Shown: positions 12,555 through 25,837 of the stretch, piece by piece
Layout: the number at the start of each line of letters is the position of its first letter
Numbering within the stretch: position 1 is the stretch's first letter
Assembly: GCF_000002425.4 (NCBI RefSeq)
Contig: NC_037260.1
Span: 17,170,638 to 17,234,637 of the forward strand
Source of the DNA: Physcomitrium patens
Lineage: Eukaryota > Streptophyta > Bryopsida > Funariales > Funariaceae
Direction: 5' to 3'
Length of the DNA: 64,000 nucleotides
Translations under genes and position numbers: made by a program
The notes under the pieces: model-generated
What the model was told of the DNA's origin: nothing
Databases searched by the model: none
The model's input: only the letters and a program-made list of their open reading frames with translations

Positions 12555-15500
12555 GTATTAAATACTAATTTATAAAAGAAATTACCCAATTATTTTGGTA
12601 TTTTTTGATTGCTTCAAGAGTGCCAATTCATATGAATGTAAAGAGAAATATAAATATGGAGATTAAAAAAATGAAGTCTTTAATAAAAACCTTTAATGGA
12701 AATCTATTTATATTTAAAATTAATTAAAATAGTAGTTATTCAGTGTTATCTATGACTTTTTCTATTTAAATTTAATCAGATAAAAAATCAAAGTTTACAA
12801 TCTATACAATATTATTTTAGTATTTGATTTATCTTGTTTTTTTAGGTTTATTCTTCTTAATTTGATAATTTTGATCAATAATTCATTTTAAAGTTTTTAC
12901 ATAAAATTAATTGCAAGTAATTTATTTTAGTATAAAGACAAAATTGAACTTGAGTTGGTTTCTAACTTATTACTAATAATGTCTTCTTTTTCTTCTTTGA
13001 TAAAAATTATTGTGAAGTTTTTTGCTTTTTGATTTGGTGATTTTAATTCTAACTTTTAGAGAATTGAACTCCACTAATTCTCTTCTCTTTGATCAGCTTC
13101 TAGATTATTAAACTGAATATATTTTCTGCTATTAGGAGTAGGTAAAGAGCTGCAGGACAAGCATATTTTACTCCTTTATAGATAAGAAATTTCCTTTTCA
13201 TGTTCCCATTTAAGTATTTTCTTGTAATATTAGTTTTCAATAAATAAATATTTGGGATATAAGTCTAAGTGCTTTGTAAATGTAAATAATAAAGTCTATG
13301 ATTTTTCATCAATGGACTTTAAGTATTCAAATTTTATCATTATTAAAGGTTTTTTATTACTTAATTTAAATAATAATATCTTAGATTGCTAAAATAAAAT
13401 TTTAAATAATTCTAAGTAATAATTTATTTAATTTTACTTAGAAAAAATAAATTATAATAGAGTAGATTAAAATTCGTATTGTAGCATTTTTTAGAATGTT
13501 TAATAAAGTTATTTAAAAGCATAAAAGTCATTTATTACCAAATCCAATTTAATTCTTTCTTTTTTACAAGATATAAATATTTAATTCTTATACTATTTAG
13601 AAAGTAGCTCCTAAGAATATTATTATATTAATTATATTAAAAAGTCTTAAACTTATAACAATTTATAGTTTTTAAAATGATTTTGTATAAATATATGAAG
13701 GATAGATACTCTTTTATTATTTTTACTTTCTATAAACTAATGTATTTCATAAAATAATTTAAGTTTCTAAAAATGCAATCTTATGTTGAAGAGGTATTGT
13801 GCAAATTAATTCTATTGCATCTAAACCTTTAAATGGTTTTAAAAGCCTTTTCCAGACATATTGAGGTATTATTGTTTTATTTTATCTTACATGATTAATT
13901 TTATAAATAACTTTATCATTCATATTGGTAAAATTTTAATGTATTACTTATTAGATATATTAATTATGTCAAAAAAATAGACTTGTGGATTATCCATTTA
14001 GATTTAGACAAAAGATTTGGATTTCAAGCTACCTTTTATCATGTTGTGTTAATTTAATTAAATCTATTTTTAAAGAATTGTTAGGATGTATCATTATATA
14101 AATTAGCAAAAATTTGAATAGTATATGTATGTATATATATATATATATATATATACATGGATTTGGTTTAATTTATTTCAATTTTAGATATATATATTAG
14201 AATAATATAAAAGATTTAAAAAAAAAATCTTTAAGATTTTTTATAATATTTTTGGATTTTCAAGAATCTTTATAATGCACATAAAAAATCTCGTAGATGG
14301 AATTTTCGGAATTAAAGAGATAATTCTATAATACTTTAGTTACAAAAAATTATATCTTTTTAAATCTTATGTGCCATTAATTTTTTTATATTATAAGTTT
14401 GTATAATGTTATTTTGTATAAATCTTGTACTATTGAATTTTTGTAATATACTCTAGTATTATTTTGAAAGATAGTTGATCTTTCTCTAAATCTTTATAAA
14501 TATTTAGTGATTAATAAATACTACTTATTTTCATATATTTTTTTAAAATTACAATTATTTAATAAATGATATATTGTGGTAGAAATAGATTTTGATAGGC
14601 CACTAAAAACAAGTTTGTACTTAGAACTTGCTATATTGTACTTCATTCCAAAACTGTTTTCTGTGTAGTAGAGCTTGAATCAAATTGTAGAGAAATAATG
14701 TGAGAATAATTTTTCTGATAGTTTGTGATTTATTTTTATTTTTATTTTTATTCTTTTTCTTTTTCTTTTACTATTTTTTCTTGCCAATATCTCATGACTT
14801 TCCAAGCGCCAAAAATTTAAGACTATAGATCCATTGTGATATGTTGATGTTCTTTATTATATTGTACTTTGTATATATCATGTACCTTTTTTTATCATTA
14901 TTTTCTTTTCTTATGTTTATTTTTGATGCACTATTTTTCTCTAATGATATTATTTTTTCCTAATTCCATCATCTTTGCATTAGCCATTAATAATGTGACA
15001 TTAATATGTATTACTTTTTATTATCACTTTTAATACTTTTTGCAATTTTATTGGATTTTACATATCATCTTGAGTTACTTGCACTTAATTAGTTAAAAAT
15101 TATTGTGTTCGTGTGTTTTTGGTACTAATAGTATTCTAATAATATTCTTTTAACATTAATAGAACACAAAGATTTTGGTACAAATTAGACATTAGTTTAT
15201 TAGTTTTGAAATTTGTTTGTTTGATAGTGATTCATGTCTGTATATATTTTGTTTTGGATTACAATCTATTCTTTTTGTCATTAGATTTAGATTGTAATAT
15301 AGTTTCAAAAGACCAATTATTGTTTCTTGACACTAAGACTATTTGGTTTGGATTCTCTTTCTTGTTTGTATCATCATCACCAAACTAATATTTTTTACAA
15401 TTCATTGTATGTGGTTTAATTATTTTATTATATTTTGTAGTTATAAATCAAGGAAAAAACAAGCTTGAATACATAAAGATTTTAAAATTTTTAAAATTTT

Positions 15501-16324
15501 TCATGTTATATATTTGTCAATTTTGTTTTTGTATGTTCTCTTTGTATGTGTTCTATTGCTATAAAAATTCAAAGGAAAACTGTGTCTGAGTTGCTAAAAT
15601 CTTTGATTTTTTAATGCTTGTTCAAATCTCTTTTATATAAACTATTTTTTTCTTTACAACCTTTTAACTTTATCTTAGAAACTGTTTCAGTAATTATTGT
15701 TTATGTATATATTTGTTTTTTTGCTTGATTTCAGTTGTAGCTAAGACCTTGCATTCTTGAAATTTGTAAGCATTTAGAATACATAATGTACATTTTGTTG
15801 GCATGTTGCTCTAATATATATATATATATATATATATATCTAGACACACGCACATATACTTATTTTAATTATTGGTTTGGTGACATGTACTTTTTGCTTC
15901 CATCTTTTATATTTTAGTTATTTGATTGGTGACTTGAACTTCTTGCTTATATTCTTTACTTAACTTAAAGCCTAAAAAAAATTATATAATTCTGATTTTT
16001 TTAAAAGCTTTTTTGAAACCGAAGAGCAACTTTTTAGGTTGTTTTTAATATGTAAAAAAATCATTTTAATGCAAATAATGTCAGCAAATTAATTACTCTC
16101 ATGCTATTTGCTAAAAGCTTTAGAACCAAAATTTGTTAGGATCGTATGTTTGACATGTGTACATTCTTTTCGAATGTATGTTATTCTTTTCTATTAAATA
16201 TTTTTAACTGATTATTTTAAATTTTACATAAATAGGAATATTTTCTCTACAAAACATTTAATGTTAGCTTGACAAAATTCTATTCTAATACAAACCACAT
16301 TATTGTCAATCTTTAAATTTGCAG
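11477..16324 (+). other. AT-rich stretch, possible 4.85-kb intron
   Basis: A very AT-rich block with long T-rich runs on the plus strand and no supported gene. It begins at a GTAAG donor and ends at TTTAAATTTGCAG, a good plant acceptor after a T-rich tract, where composition returns to normal. It contains compound (CA)n(TA)n at 12,498-12,554 and (TA)n near 14,131-14,155 and 15,813-15,838. Repeat-derived origin is equally possible; I found no LTR ends or transposon domains in it. Confidence 0.25.
12498..12554. repeat. Compound (CA)n(TA)n microsatellite
   Basis: About 15 CA units pass directly into about 13 TA units. Simple repeat; no coding context. Confidence 0.95.
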
Positions 16325-18328
16325 TGTTATGTTCGTACAAACCCAAGATTTGTGTGGGTTATAGCTACTCTCTTATCTGAAATGCCCAAAAAAACTCCCA
16401 ATATTCTATTACTTATTGAATGGTCAACTTCATGGGTTGTCTGTTGTAGACTTGAGTGGCTAGACAATCCTCATCTCTTTTGAAGGGACATTCATTTACA
16501 TGTTCAATGCAAGTCTCTATTGTCAACAGTACCCCAACGCTAAAGTTTTGAGCGACAACTGGCATTATACCTCAATGATGCAATGGGACCGACTACACTA
16601 ATGCATGTCTCTCTACCCCAACTTCACTTTCCATCTGCAATCACCCTCCTCTACTGCAAGTTTCAGCAGATTTTTCTGCAAAGCGTGCACTTAATGTTCA
16701 GTGTTCAGTTAAGGTCTAAATGGATAGGTTCATCAAAAGCTTGTCAAAGTGTAATTTCACAGTACAATCAATGTGTGGAATTGAACGAAGTTTTCGACGC
16801 TGCTTTATGCAAGTTTCAGCGTACAAGAGGTTCACTGGTACCAGTGCATCATTCCTATTTTTGGAACATATGTCAGAGTTTCTGGTCCTAATGACACACC
16901 CGTTCGGCATGATTTGTGAACGAGTTTGTACGATTTAATCCTACATTTATGTTCACATCAGTCATTCAATCATTCGGAGCGGATTTTACTCACATGAGTT
17001 TCTTTATAAAGAAGAGATTGTGCTGGTTATCACACGAATTGGAATGATAAATAAATTAAAGAGAAAAAGTTTAGTCCAAAAATGCAAACGCTGGTGCACA
17101 TGCTCACACGGGCGATGCAACTTTGGCTCTCACAAAGAGAACACCCGCTCATGTGAAGAAAGCCACATGAACAGTGTTGTCTGATGGTCATACAACAAGC
17201 AGCAACACCTTCACATCAACGCTATCAACCGCCGATGAATAGCAGATTTTGTGACACTGACGTAGATTATCATTCTTGAACTGCATGTGAAAGTGAAGTT
17301 AATACTTCTTCATCTGTCATTCAATAAAACTGCCGACGTATAAACTCGAGATAATGGAGCGAGATCCAGGAACGCACAATTCCGTTTCTTGTATTAAATA
17401 GTAGTGCCACAACACTATTTGTAAAATCGGTCTATTTTGCCTACTGGATCATCCTTGCATACTCAACGCCCTGCAACGATCTCTACTCATGCGAATATTA
17501 CGAGGCTAGAAATGAAGATCATTGAAGACGTTCCTTACGCCTGCCACACGTTTCCGATTCATGCTCAGGCTGCAAAAGTCACAAAAATTTATAATCAGCA
17601 TATATTGCAATGTGTGTAATGTCTCCGATTATTATCACTAAGTCTAGACTCACGATCCAGATCTCATTGTTAGTAACTCCTGTCATTTTTGAATCCACTG
17701 AAAAAAACATGCAAATAATAGAGAAAACATGCAGGTACACATGCAGGCAATAGAGAAAACATAGTCACGCATGCAGGTACATGTAGTTGTGAGTTTACAC
17801 AAGTCATTGATGTCTGCAAATGAAATATTACCTGTGTTGAATCTCCAGTGTCACGGGCGACAATAGAAACAAGATTATAGCATATGAACGCACACCATTC
17901 ACGAACTCAAAAAACGGATAAGCCTTCTGCTAAGGAAGACCCCGTTGAATGAGAAACTGTCTACTCTAACCTTGGTGGCATTAAACAAACATATGGACTA
18001 GAATAAAAATCAAGGCACCGCGTATTCGGGCGCTAGGAGCCACATCTTCCTCAATCTCCACCACTACGAGTGTATCACAGAACGAGTAATTCTGTAAACA
18101 ATGTTGAGGATAAATAATACGCACTGAACGAGCTATTCGGTGCACCTACGGTCGCGTAACTTGCTCATGAATATGCTAAGGTAGCAGAAAAATGTCCCTA
18201 AATGTAGGAGGTCATGGGGTCAACAACACATCCTACCACTCTACTCTCTCTCTCTCTCAAAAGAGTCCATAGTTGCAGATATGATCTGCGATCTCGCTAG
18301 TCCGAGTGTTCCGCCCAATGGAGAGGAT
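16325..18328. other. Normal-composition island, 3' flank of SMR-like gene 2
   Basis: About 2 kb with ordinary base composition between AT-rich DNA and the second SMR-like gene. The longest frame (16,583-16,891 plus, 102 codons) has no recognised domain and is overlapped by frames in other phases. It may hold the 3' UTR of the minus-strand SMR-like gene and, if the splice sites at 11,476 and 16,325 are real, the second exon of a plus-strand transcript that would converge on that gene. A CT run is at 18,240-18,258. Confidence 0.35.
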
Positions 18329-18727
18329 TCAGAACAAGTAGCATGGTGCCAGGCTCAAGTCCTGGCCCATGCTAGCGTCTTGGGATTCAAGAGCGCATGC
18401 CAGCGCCAGCCGACTCCTCCCGCGCGGCTTCTTCGGTGCGGGAGGGCAGAAGTCCACATTCACATAAGGTATTCTGTGCTCGTTTGACTTGGGCGTCTCA
18501 CAACCCGACCCCTTCATCGCATCCTCCTCCACCGACAGGGAACCATCCAATGTCAGCTTCTTTACAGCCGAAAAATCTTTAGGCTTCTTACAAGCATTCC
18601 CAGGTAACGAAGTGCGCACCGGGCGAAGGTTCGATATGCGACTCCACGTCTCCAGCGACTGTCGGTTCCTTCCAAATCCCATCTCCACAGACTCCTCCCC
18701 TTGCGTACTCAACATCCCCGGAGCCAT
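18329..18727 (-). CDS. SIAMESE/SMR-like cyclin-dependent kinase inhibitor, copy 2
   Basis: A 132-residue paralogue of the protein at 1820-2272. The core is CETPKSNEHRIP at residues 76-87 and CPPAPKKPR at 94-102. Two more blocks match copy 1: LRPVRTS (34-40) and LTLDGSL (58-64, against MTLDVSF). The frame stays open upstream to 18,850, but that part encodes Cys-Val repeats from a CA microsatellite, and MAP aligns with the start of copy 1, so I start at 18,727. The C-terminus after the core (RSRLALACALE...) lacks the basic ARRRR run and the FFNTLDFENFL block of copy 1. This may be a real isoform difference or an old frameshift. Expected role: nuclear CDK inhibition and endocycle control, by homology only. 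Confidence 0.8.
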   Translation of the reverse strand: MAPGMLSTQGEESVEMGFGRNRQSLETWSRISNLRPVRTSLPGNACKKPKDFSAVKKLTLDGSLSVEEDAMKGSGCETPKSNEHRIPYVNVDFCPPAPKKPRGRSRLALACALESQDASMGQDLSLAPCYLF

Positions 18728-19620
18728 TGTTACAATGTAGGCAGCAACCGTAGATTCCCAACACCTGGACACCCTAATATCTAAGCCAAACACCGACAAG
18801 CCACTAGATCTAGAATACCCACAGTGCAACACACACACACACACACACACTGCGTGTTACTAGCTCACAGACTACTCAAAAAACTGCAGATCTGGAAGAA
18901 AAGAATGACGGAAAGAGGTGGAGAAGATGACAGTGCAGGGGATCGTTGAAAGTGACAAGACAGATGTAAATGAAGCTCTTTTTAAGAGGCATTATTTGCA
19001 AAGGCGCCGCAGATGTTCCGGAGACCCGGATCCCGCATATGATGCCCCATTACCACCTCCACTTCCACTGTAACACTCCCCCTTTCCCTTTGTTTCTGCC
19101 GGCAACGAACTGCTCCTCTAGGGTGCGGCGCGGCGCGGCGCGGCACGGGTCGGGTCGGGTCGGCACTGGTATCCTCAGCCTGGCCCAGCTCATGGGTTTG
19201 CAAGTTCAAGGAAGCAGCAAAGGGGTGTGCAAGTTGATGGCGAGGAGGGCGAATTGGAATAAGTTATAGTATTATAGTATACTATAATATACTGTAGTAT
19301 GTATATATATATATATATATATATATACTTGGTTGGCAGCCAAGCTCTAGTCCCTTTCGAATTGGAGCCCATCCTCTCGTGACTCCATCCCTTTCAGCCA
19401 AAACTAACGTTTAGATTAGAAGTTGATTAGTTTTGCTTAAGTTTGGATTAGTGGTGGGCTAATTGTGACTTCGTTTCTCGTCGGAACGGTTGGACTGGAA
19501 TCAGCGCTACATGTGCTTTGTGAGTGGGGTCCCTTCCTACGTTTTGTTAATGCTGTTATGGAAGTGTACATTTGGTGGGATAACTGATGATTAATTTGAT
19601 TACGTGGATAATATAGTTTG
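18728..19620. other. Upstream region of SMR-like gene 2
   Basis: Holds a (CA)n repeat (about 18,829-18,850), a GGCGC repeat followed by GGGTC repeats (19,124-19,163), and a (TA)n run (about 19,301-19,328) near TATA-like sequences. The promoter of the minus-strand SMR-like gene must lie here; no single TATA box stands out because of the TA repeats. No gene is supported within it. Confidence 0.45.
19124..19163. repeat. GGCGC and GGGTC short tandem repeats
   Basis: Four GCGGC units, then CACGGGTCGGGTCGGGTCGG. The GGGTC part resembles the GACCC repeat found upstream of SMR-like gene 1, on the opposite strand relative to the gene. Confidence 0.85.
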
Positions 19621-19810
19621 GGCTTTAAGATGTAATCGGTTTGGAGTGCAATAGTTGATCTATACTCAAGGATTCATTGACGTCATGAGCTTTACAAGAT
19701 ATTTTCAGTAAAAGAGGTGAATAATATCCCAAAACATGTGCATTTGTGAGAAATGTCAAAAGAACTTTTAAGAATAATTTGGTCATACATGTTTTTATTT
19801 TTACTTGCTG

Positions 19811-19844
<34 letters not shown>

Positions 19845-20028
19845 CCCAAATTATAGAACATTGCTAATGAAAAAAAATACAAGGTTTAACAATTGTAAAA
19901 CAAATAAGAATAAAAAAAAAGGAAGTAAATGTTTCATGATAAAATATCAAAAATATTATAACTAGAATTTTTATTAGCGGATTAATTGTTGATAAAATCC
20001 AAAGATAGACATGTTTCTGTTATTATTT

Positions 20029-20066
<38 letters not shown>

Positions 20067-20593
20067 TTATATATCCCAATAACATTACGTAATTATTACA
20101 TAAGAAGAATAGATATTATTAAAAAATAATTTTACATAATTTATTATCATGTTACTGTTTACTAAAAAGGTTGATCGTCTGTTCATTGTTATTTCCAAAA
20201 AGCATTTGTGACGATGATTGTCAGAATCATAGATTTTATTTATTTAATTTAATTTAATTTTTTTTTTATACTTACAACACTTGTAAATTATTCGATTAAT
20301 TTAATGCAAAGTTTAACACATTTGAGTTTTTTTTCATTATTTTATTATTTGATATATTATTATTATTATTATTATTATTATTATGACATTAATAAGTAAT
20401 TATAAGCAAAAAAGTAAAACATGTGATTCATTTATGTTTTTTAAAAATACCTTGTAAAATATTTCGAATTTCATTCTTATTTTATTTTATTTTATTTTGC
20501 ATTATATACACCTTCTTTATTAATAACTCTTTATTATTATTTAATCTATAGAAAAGGCTTTTGAAATTACGTCTTATAACTTTGAAGTTATCT

Positions 20594-20631
<38 letters not shown>

Positions 20632-23600
20632 GTGCCATTTTATATTTTATTTTAAATTCCAAGTATAGTATCCATATAAATCTAAGAAAAAAAATCAAAT
20701 TACAATATGGGTTAGAAAATGACATTTGGAAAAGAATATTAATAACTTACATCATATATTAATAAGTGCAAAGAGACTAAAGATTCTTAACTAAGAGTGG
20801 AGTATTAAAGAAGCATTCACAAGATCAAAATATGACTTTAGAATTGCCCTACATACATTAGTTAACAATAACATCATGTAATAGTTTTCTAAAGACCAAA
20901 AGGTTTGTAAAACTTGTTTCAAAGTTGTAGGATAAGTATCAATGTTATGATATGCTTCTATAGTAGCTTCTTGAATTTAAAAGAAGTTTATATAGCTACT
21001 TAGAGTATTAACTACACTTGTAAATGCAACTCATATTTACAAAATTCTTATGTTGTTCCAAAATGAATATATCAATACTGTAATTAAAATATTATAATTA
21101 TATATTTTCTTTTCATTATTTCTGTCACATGTATAAAAAAAAATAGATGAACATGAGGAATTCAATTATTTTTACAAATATTATGACCATAGTGATAATC
21201 AAGAACTTAGAGAAACATAAAAAATATAATTATAAATATCACTATTATCATAGAATAATTTTTAGATTTAATTGATATTTTACCAAGTAGAACATTTTTA
21301 TCACATTGCTGCTCAATTTTCTAGAAAAAATTGCTAGACCAATTATCATTGTTCTGTATGATTTATAAATGATATATAAATTTTTTAGATTAAAACCTTG
21401 ATTAATGCATAGTTCAAATATTTATAATTATTTCACTGTTAGAACTTTATTCTATAAAATTTATTCTTTACATTTTATTAAAATTATTTTAGACGAATTA
21501 AAACAAAAATTCACTTTAAAACAAATTAAAACGAAAAGAAAAATTGCTTTTGGTTTCGTTCTGCCTATCTAGGCTGACATACCACTACTCACGAACATTC
21601 AAAAACCCCGGAAAAATATTAAATTTGTTTTAAAATGTTTATTTAAAGAAAAAGACTTTCATATTTTTATTGGAAAAATAAAATTAGCACATTTATAATG
21701 TGTATTATTGAAATAATTTCATGTGAATATAATTATTATACTAAAGCCAACACAATAATACATACTCATATAGAATTATAAAGATTAAAACGTTCAATAA
21801 AAATTCCAAGATTTTTATAAAAATTCAGGCATCTCTTATAAATTAAACTTAAAATACCATTGGATGGGTAATTTTTAAAAATCCTCCAATGTATTTTTAC
21901 ATTTAAAATTAAAATAAGAAGTATTATTACAATATCTGGAACTTAAAAATTCTTCTTTTGAAGGCAATGACATATTGGCATAAATAACAATAGCATATTA
22001 TAATTTTAAAGTTATTTAAAAAAAGAAAAAAATTTTAAAAACTTATTTGCATAAATCTTTGTTAATCTAAAAAAATACATAAGGATATTAACAAAATTTA
22101 CATAATTTATTAATATATATATGTTTCTTAAAATATCATGATTAAAATATTAATTTTAATCAAAATATTATATTATTTTTAATTATATATATAAATATAA
22201 ATATTTCTAGAAACGTACTTCAAGTTTTTATAACATTAGAAGTTTGTATCTTGGTTGTTTCTTTTTTCTTTGGTCAAGTGACACTACAGTCAAAATTCTT
22301 CTCATTGAGTATTTAGAAAAATAAAAATTAACAATAATTTTTTTATATTATTTTTTGACTATAATAAAATCTTATATTTTACCTCTTGAATTATTCTCTA
22401 TGAAATAAATATTTTTGGATTTATTATTTATGATATTATCTAAGTATAGATATTTTTATCCTTATGCTAATTCATATTTTTGATTTAATAGGGCATGCTA
22501 AAATATAAATATAAACTTTTTTTTCGATTTGAATTTAATCACATATCTCTACAAGCATGCATTGTCAATTGGTTCTAAAAATTCTATATTTTGTAATGTA
22601 ATAATAATAGCCTAGCTTTCCAATTAATGTTCTTATTCATTTTTTTATTCTTTTATTCATGACAATAATAATTTGTTGTTGTAGTATCTTTTAATTTTTT
22701 AGATTTTTTCTAACTATAACTATAATAAAAATTAAAAAACAATTAGATAAAATATGCAAAAATAGACACATTTAATTATAAAAAAATTAATTCAAAATAG
22801 ATTTTTTTTCACTATAATATTAATAATTACATATAGAATTGTAGATTTATCCAACTAAAAACTTGAATTATTCAAAATCATCAAGACTCTTTGTAAGATA
22901 TCTGACATGTCTACAATATAAAAGCATAAACTATATTGTATAGGCATTAATGTTATGCTTTTTTTGAACCTCCATAATGATATTTTTTTTATAACGATAA
23001 TTTATAATTAAAATAAAATTATGAAATTTATTTCTAAAATATATATATCTATATATATATATATATTTATTGGTTTATTATATTAGAACTTAATTTAAAC
23101 CATCTATTTGAGTGTAGTTTTGCATAGTAAAATCTCTAAAAGATTTATTGTTTGTTTTTAGTATTATTATATTAAAAATAATAAAATAAATTTTTAGTAT
23201 ATTTTATTAAAAAAATTCCTTTATTATAATATAATATATTATTTTTTTATTAAAATATCTATTTCTTAATGCATATTTTTTAATATAATATTTCTTAATG
23301 CATATTTTTTAATACAATCACATTTGAAAATGTTGCACCAAAAAAAAATTGTGAAAGAAGCTTCTTTAAGTACATAAGTTATCAAGAATGACAACTAAGT
23401 TCTTTTTGCAAAAGAAGCTGTAGAAACTCTACTACATTGATAACAATTCAATGGAGGGTTTTTTTTGGCAATTCTTAACCTTTAATGACAAATATATTGA
23501 AATAAGAAGAGAGGTGGGTAAGTAAAGCATGGCTTTGCCATATTATAATACAAGTATTGAACAAAAGAGAAAAAAATTATATTCTAAAATAGCTTCATTT

Positions 23601-24742
23601 ATATTATAATATAAAATTATCTTAAGAATATACATATTAATTAAGAAAGTAATAAAATTAATAAGTGATAATGCTATATTTTTATAAAAGAACTTCTACT
23701 TACTTTATATGGCTGTAAAAAGAAAAAATAAGGTAGATTAGCAAAGGTAATATTACAAGTACCTTATGAATGAAGTAAAGAATAGTAATTAAAAATAATC
23801 ATTTTGATAAATCTTAAGATAATACTGGTGGAGATTCATTTATAAACCAAGGTTAAAACCAAATCTTTAGATACAAAACAATGCACATACAATAGATGAG
23901 GCTATCTTATTATGATTAAAGTATAAGTTTTAAAAGAAAAATTAATAAGATTTCTATTTGCATTAATTTTGAATAATATGATTTTATAGTAAATTTTTAA
24001 AAGCTTTGTGAAGTTGAAGTTGTTTTGACTATATCAATTTTAAATTAAATATAAACAAGGTTATATTTTGATATATTATATGAGTTTTATAACTAATCTA
24101 TAAGTATATTTTTTAGATTAGTAAATGTTGATGTGCTAAATGTTAGTTATGTATTTGAATATAATTAGATAATTAGATTAAAATTAGTTGAGATTCAAGT
24201 GAATTAAGATTCTAAAATTGGATTTTAAAATTTCTTTGATTTTCAGCAATTTATAATTAGGATTGGAATGTTTGTTTTTTATTCTAATGGTTGGATGATT
24301 TTTTTACATTCTTACAAATTTTGAAAAGAAGTTAATAATTTAAAAAGGTGATATTTAAGCTAAAAGATTTGGATTGAGATTTATGAAGAATAACAACTAA
24401 TATTAGAATAGATTATGTGCTATTTCTTCTAATTTATATGTTGTATTTTTTAAAATTTTTGTATCCTAGTTTTATCTAGTAAAGTAAGATATGTACAAAA
24501 TTTGAGTAAAAATCAATGATTAGTATATAATCTATTGAGATTTGAAACTACTATGGTATTTATTTAAAGTTTGACAAGGATGATTTTAGGATTTTTTTAG
24601 TATTTCTTTTGAATCTCTTTAAAATATCTTTAGATTTATTTATTTATTTATTTAAGATTTTATTAGAAATATTTTTTTAAGATGGTTTAAAGTTTATTCA
24701 AGATTAACAAGGTGTATTTGAATACTTTATGCTTGATTTTTT
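19621..24742. other. AT-rich repeat-like DNA, no gene recognised
   Basis: Five kilobases of very AT-rich sequence without a supported coding region. Structure seen: (TA)n at 19,815-19,842, 20,034-20,062 and near 23,040-23,067; (ATT)n near 20,356-20,383; TTTTA repeats near 20,476-20,498; and a run of 41 T at 20,596-20,636. It probably derives from old retroelements, but I could not identify LTR ends or protein domains. Confidence 0.45.
20596..20636. repeat. Homopolymer run of 41 T
   Basis: An uninterrupted T run in AT-rich noncoding DNA. The exact length in an assembly is uncertain for such runs. Confidence 0.9.
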
Positions 24743-25793
24743 TGGATTATAAATTCACCTTTCAATCTAAATTATAAGATGATTTTTATTAAGTGTTGCT
24801 TGTAATTGGTGGTGTTTCAAAAAAATAACAATAATGAAAGATGAATAAATATAAAAGAAGTGAAATAAATGTAATCTAAAAATTTCACACTCTTAAATTT
24901 AATCATAATATGTTTATATGATTTTCATTTAATAACAAGTAAAATTAAAAAGTAAAATTAAAATTTTTTAAAGATATAATTTTATCTTATTTCTAATACA
25001 AGAAAAAAAAATATAAATCCAATTTATTATAACTAAATTTTGAAGGTTTAATAAAAAATAAAAAAATAAAAAATAATAAAAATATTTTTTCTCAAAGATA
25101 ATTTACTTATATTAAGGATTTGAGCTTTACCAAGGCTTTTATATAGTATATATAGGTATCTTAGAGAGGCCTCAAGGCCTTAGTCATATCTTCCTACCTA
25201 CATCCAAGGTGCTACAACTCATATAAGACTTGTGCACATCCCTTCTATGAAAAGCTAAAATAATTTTTAATCCTATTATTTTCTATTGGTAAATTATTTT
25301 TGTGTTTTTGACTTCTCTATGGTATTCAAGATGACTTAATTTTCTTTGGAACTTTGTATGGCCTTCAAATCTTACTCTATTTCTTTATAATAGCTCCTAA
25401 GGTGATAACTCTTAATTTTATTAAAGTCTAAAAATAGAATCTAAAATATTTTATATAAAATTTATTTTATTTTTATAATTTTTTTAATACTAATATTAAT
25501 TTAAGGCTATATTTTTATACCAAGCTTATTTTTTATAATAATAAATTCAATTTAAATCAAATAAGAATATTATTATTTTTATATAAATAAATAAAAGAAT
25601 ATGAATTTTTTTTTAAGTTCTTTTTAATTATTAAATATCATTTACAAGTTTTGTTTTATTCATGTAAGTAATATATGTAGACAAAATTCTAATATAGATA
25701 TTAATTTTAATAACTAAATATTTATATTTAATTTTAAATAAAATTATTAAACCAACTAAGATAATTACCTTTAAGGCTTATTAAGATTCTATT

Positions 25794-25800
<7 letters not shown>
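24743..25800 (-). mobile_element. LTR family D, minus-strand copy (degenerate)
   Basis: Read on the minus strand, this segment aligns over most of its length with the plus-strand LTR ending at 60,617. Shared stretches include the one around AAGGCCATACAA and the one around GACTAAGG with GAGGCCTCTC. The LTR terminal end is near 24,743. No primer-site-like sequence follows it, so this is a 3' LTR or a solo LTR. Its other end runs into a (TA)n tract and then TE-B. The boundary near 25,800 is approximate. Confidence 0.6.

Positions 25801-25822
<22 letters not shown>
25797..25822. repeat. (TA)n microsatellite at the LTR D / TE-B junction
   Basis: About 13 TA units directly beside the left end of the TE-B LTR. 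Confidence 0.9.
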
Positions 25823-25827
<5 letters not shown>

Positions 25828-25837
25828 AAAGATTTTT

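Noticed and set aside
15206..15388. A 60-codon frame in the AT-rich block
   Set aside because: Hydrophobic Phe/Leu/Ile-rich from T-rich DNA; typical chance frame.
18728..18850. Upstream extension of SMR-like copy 2 with Cys-Val repeats
   Set aside because: It comes from the CA microsatellite and has no counterpart in copy 1; the shared MAP start is better.
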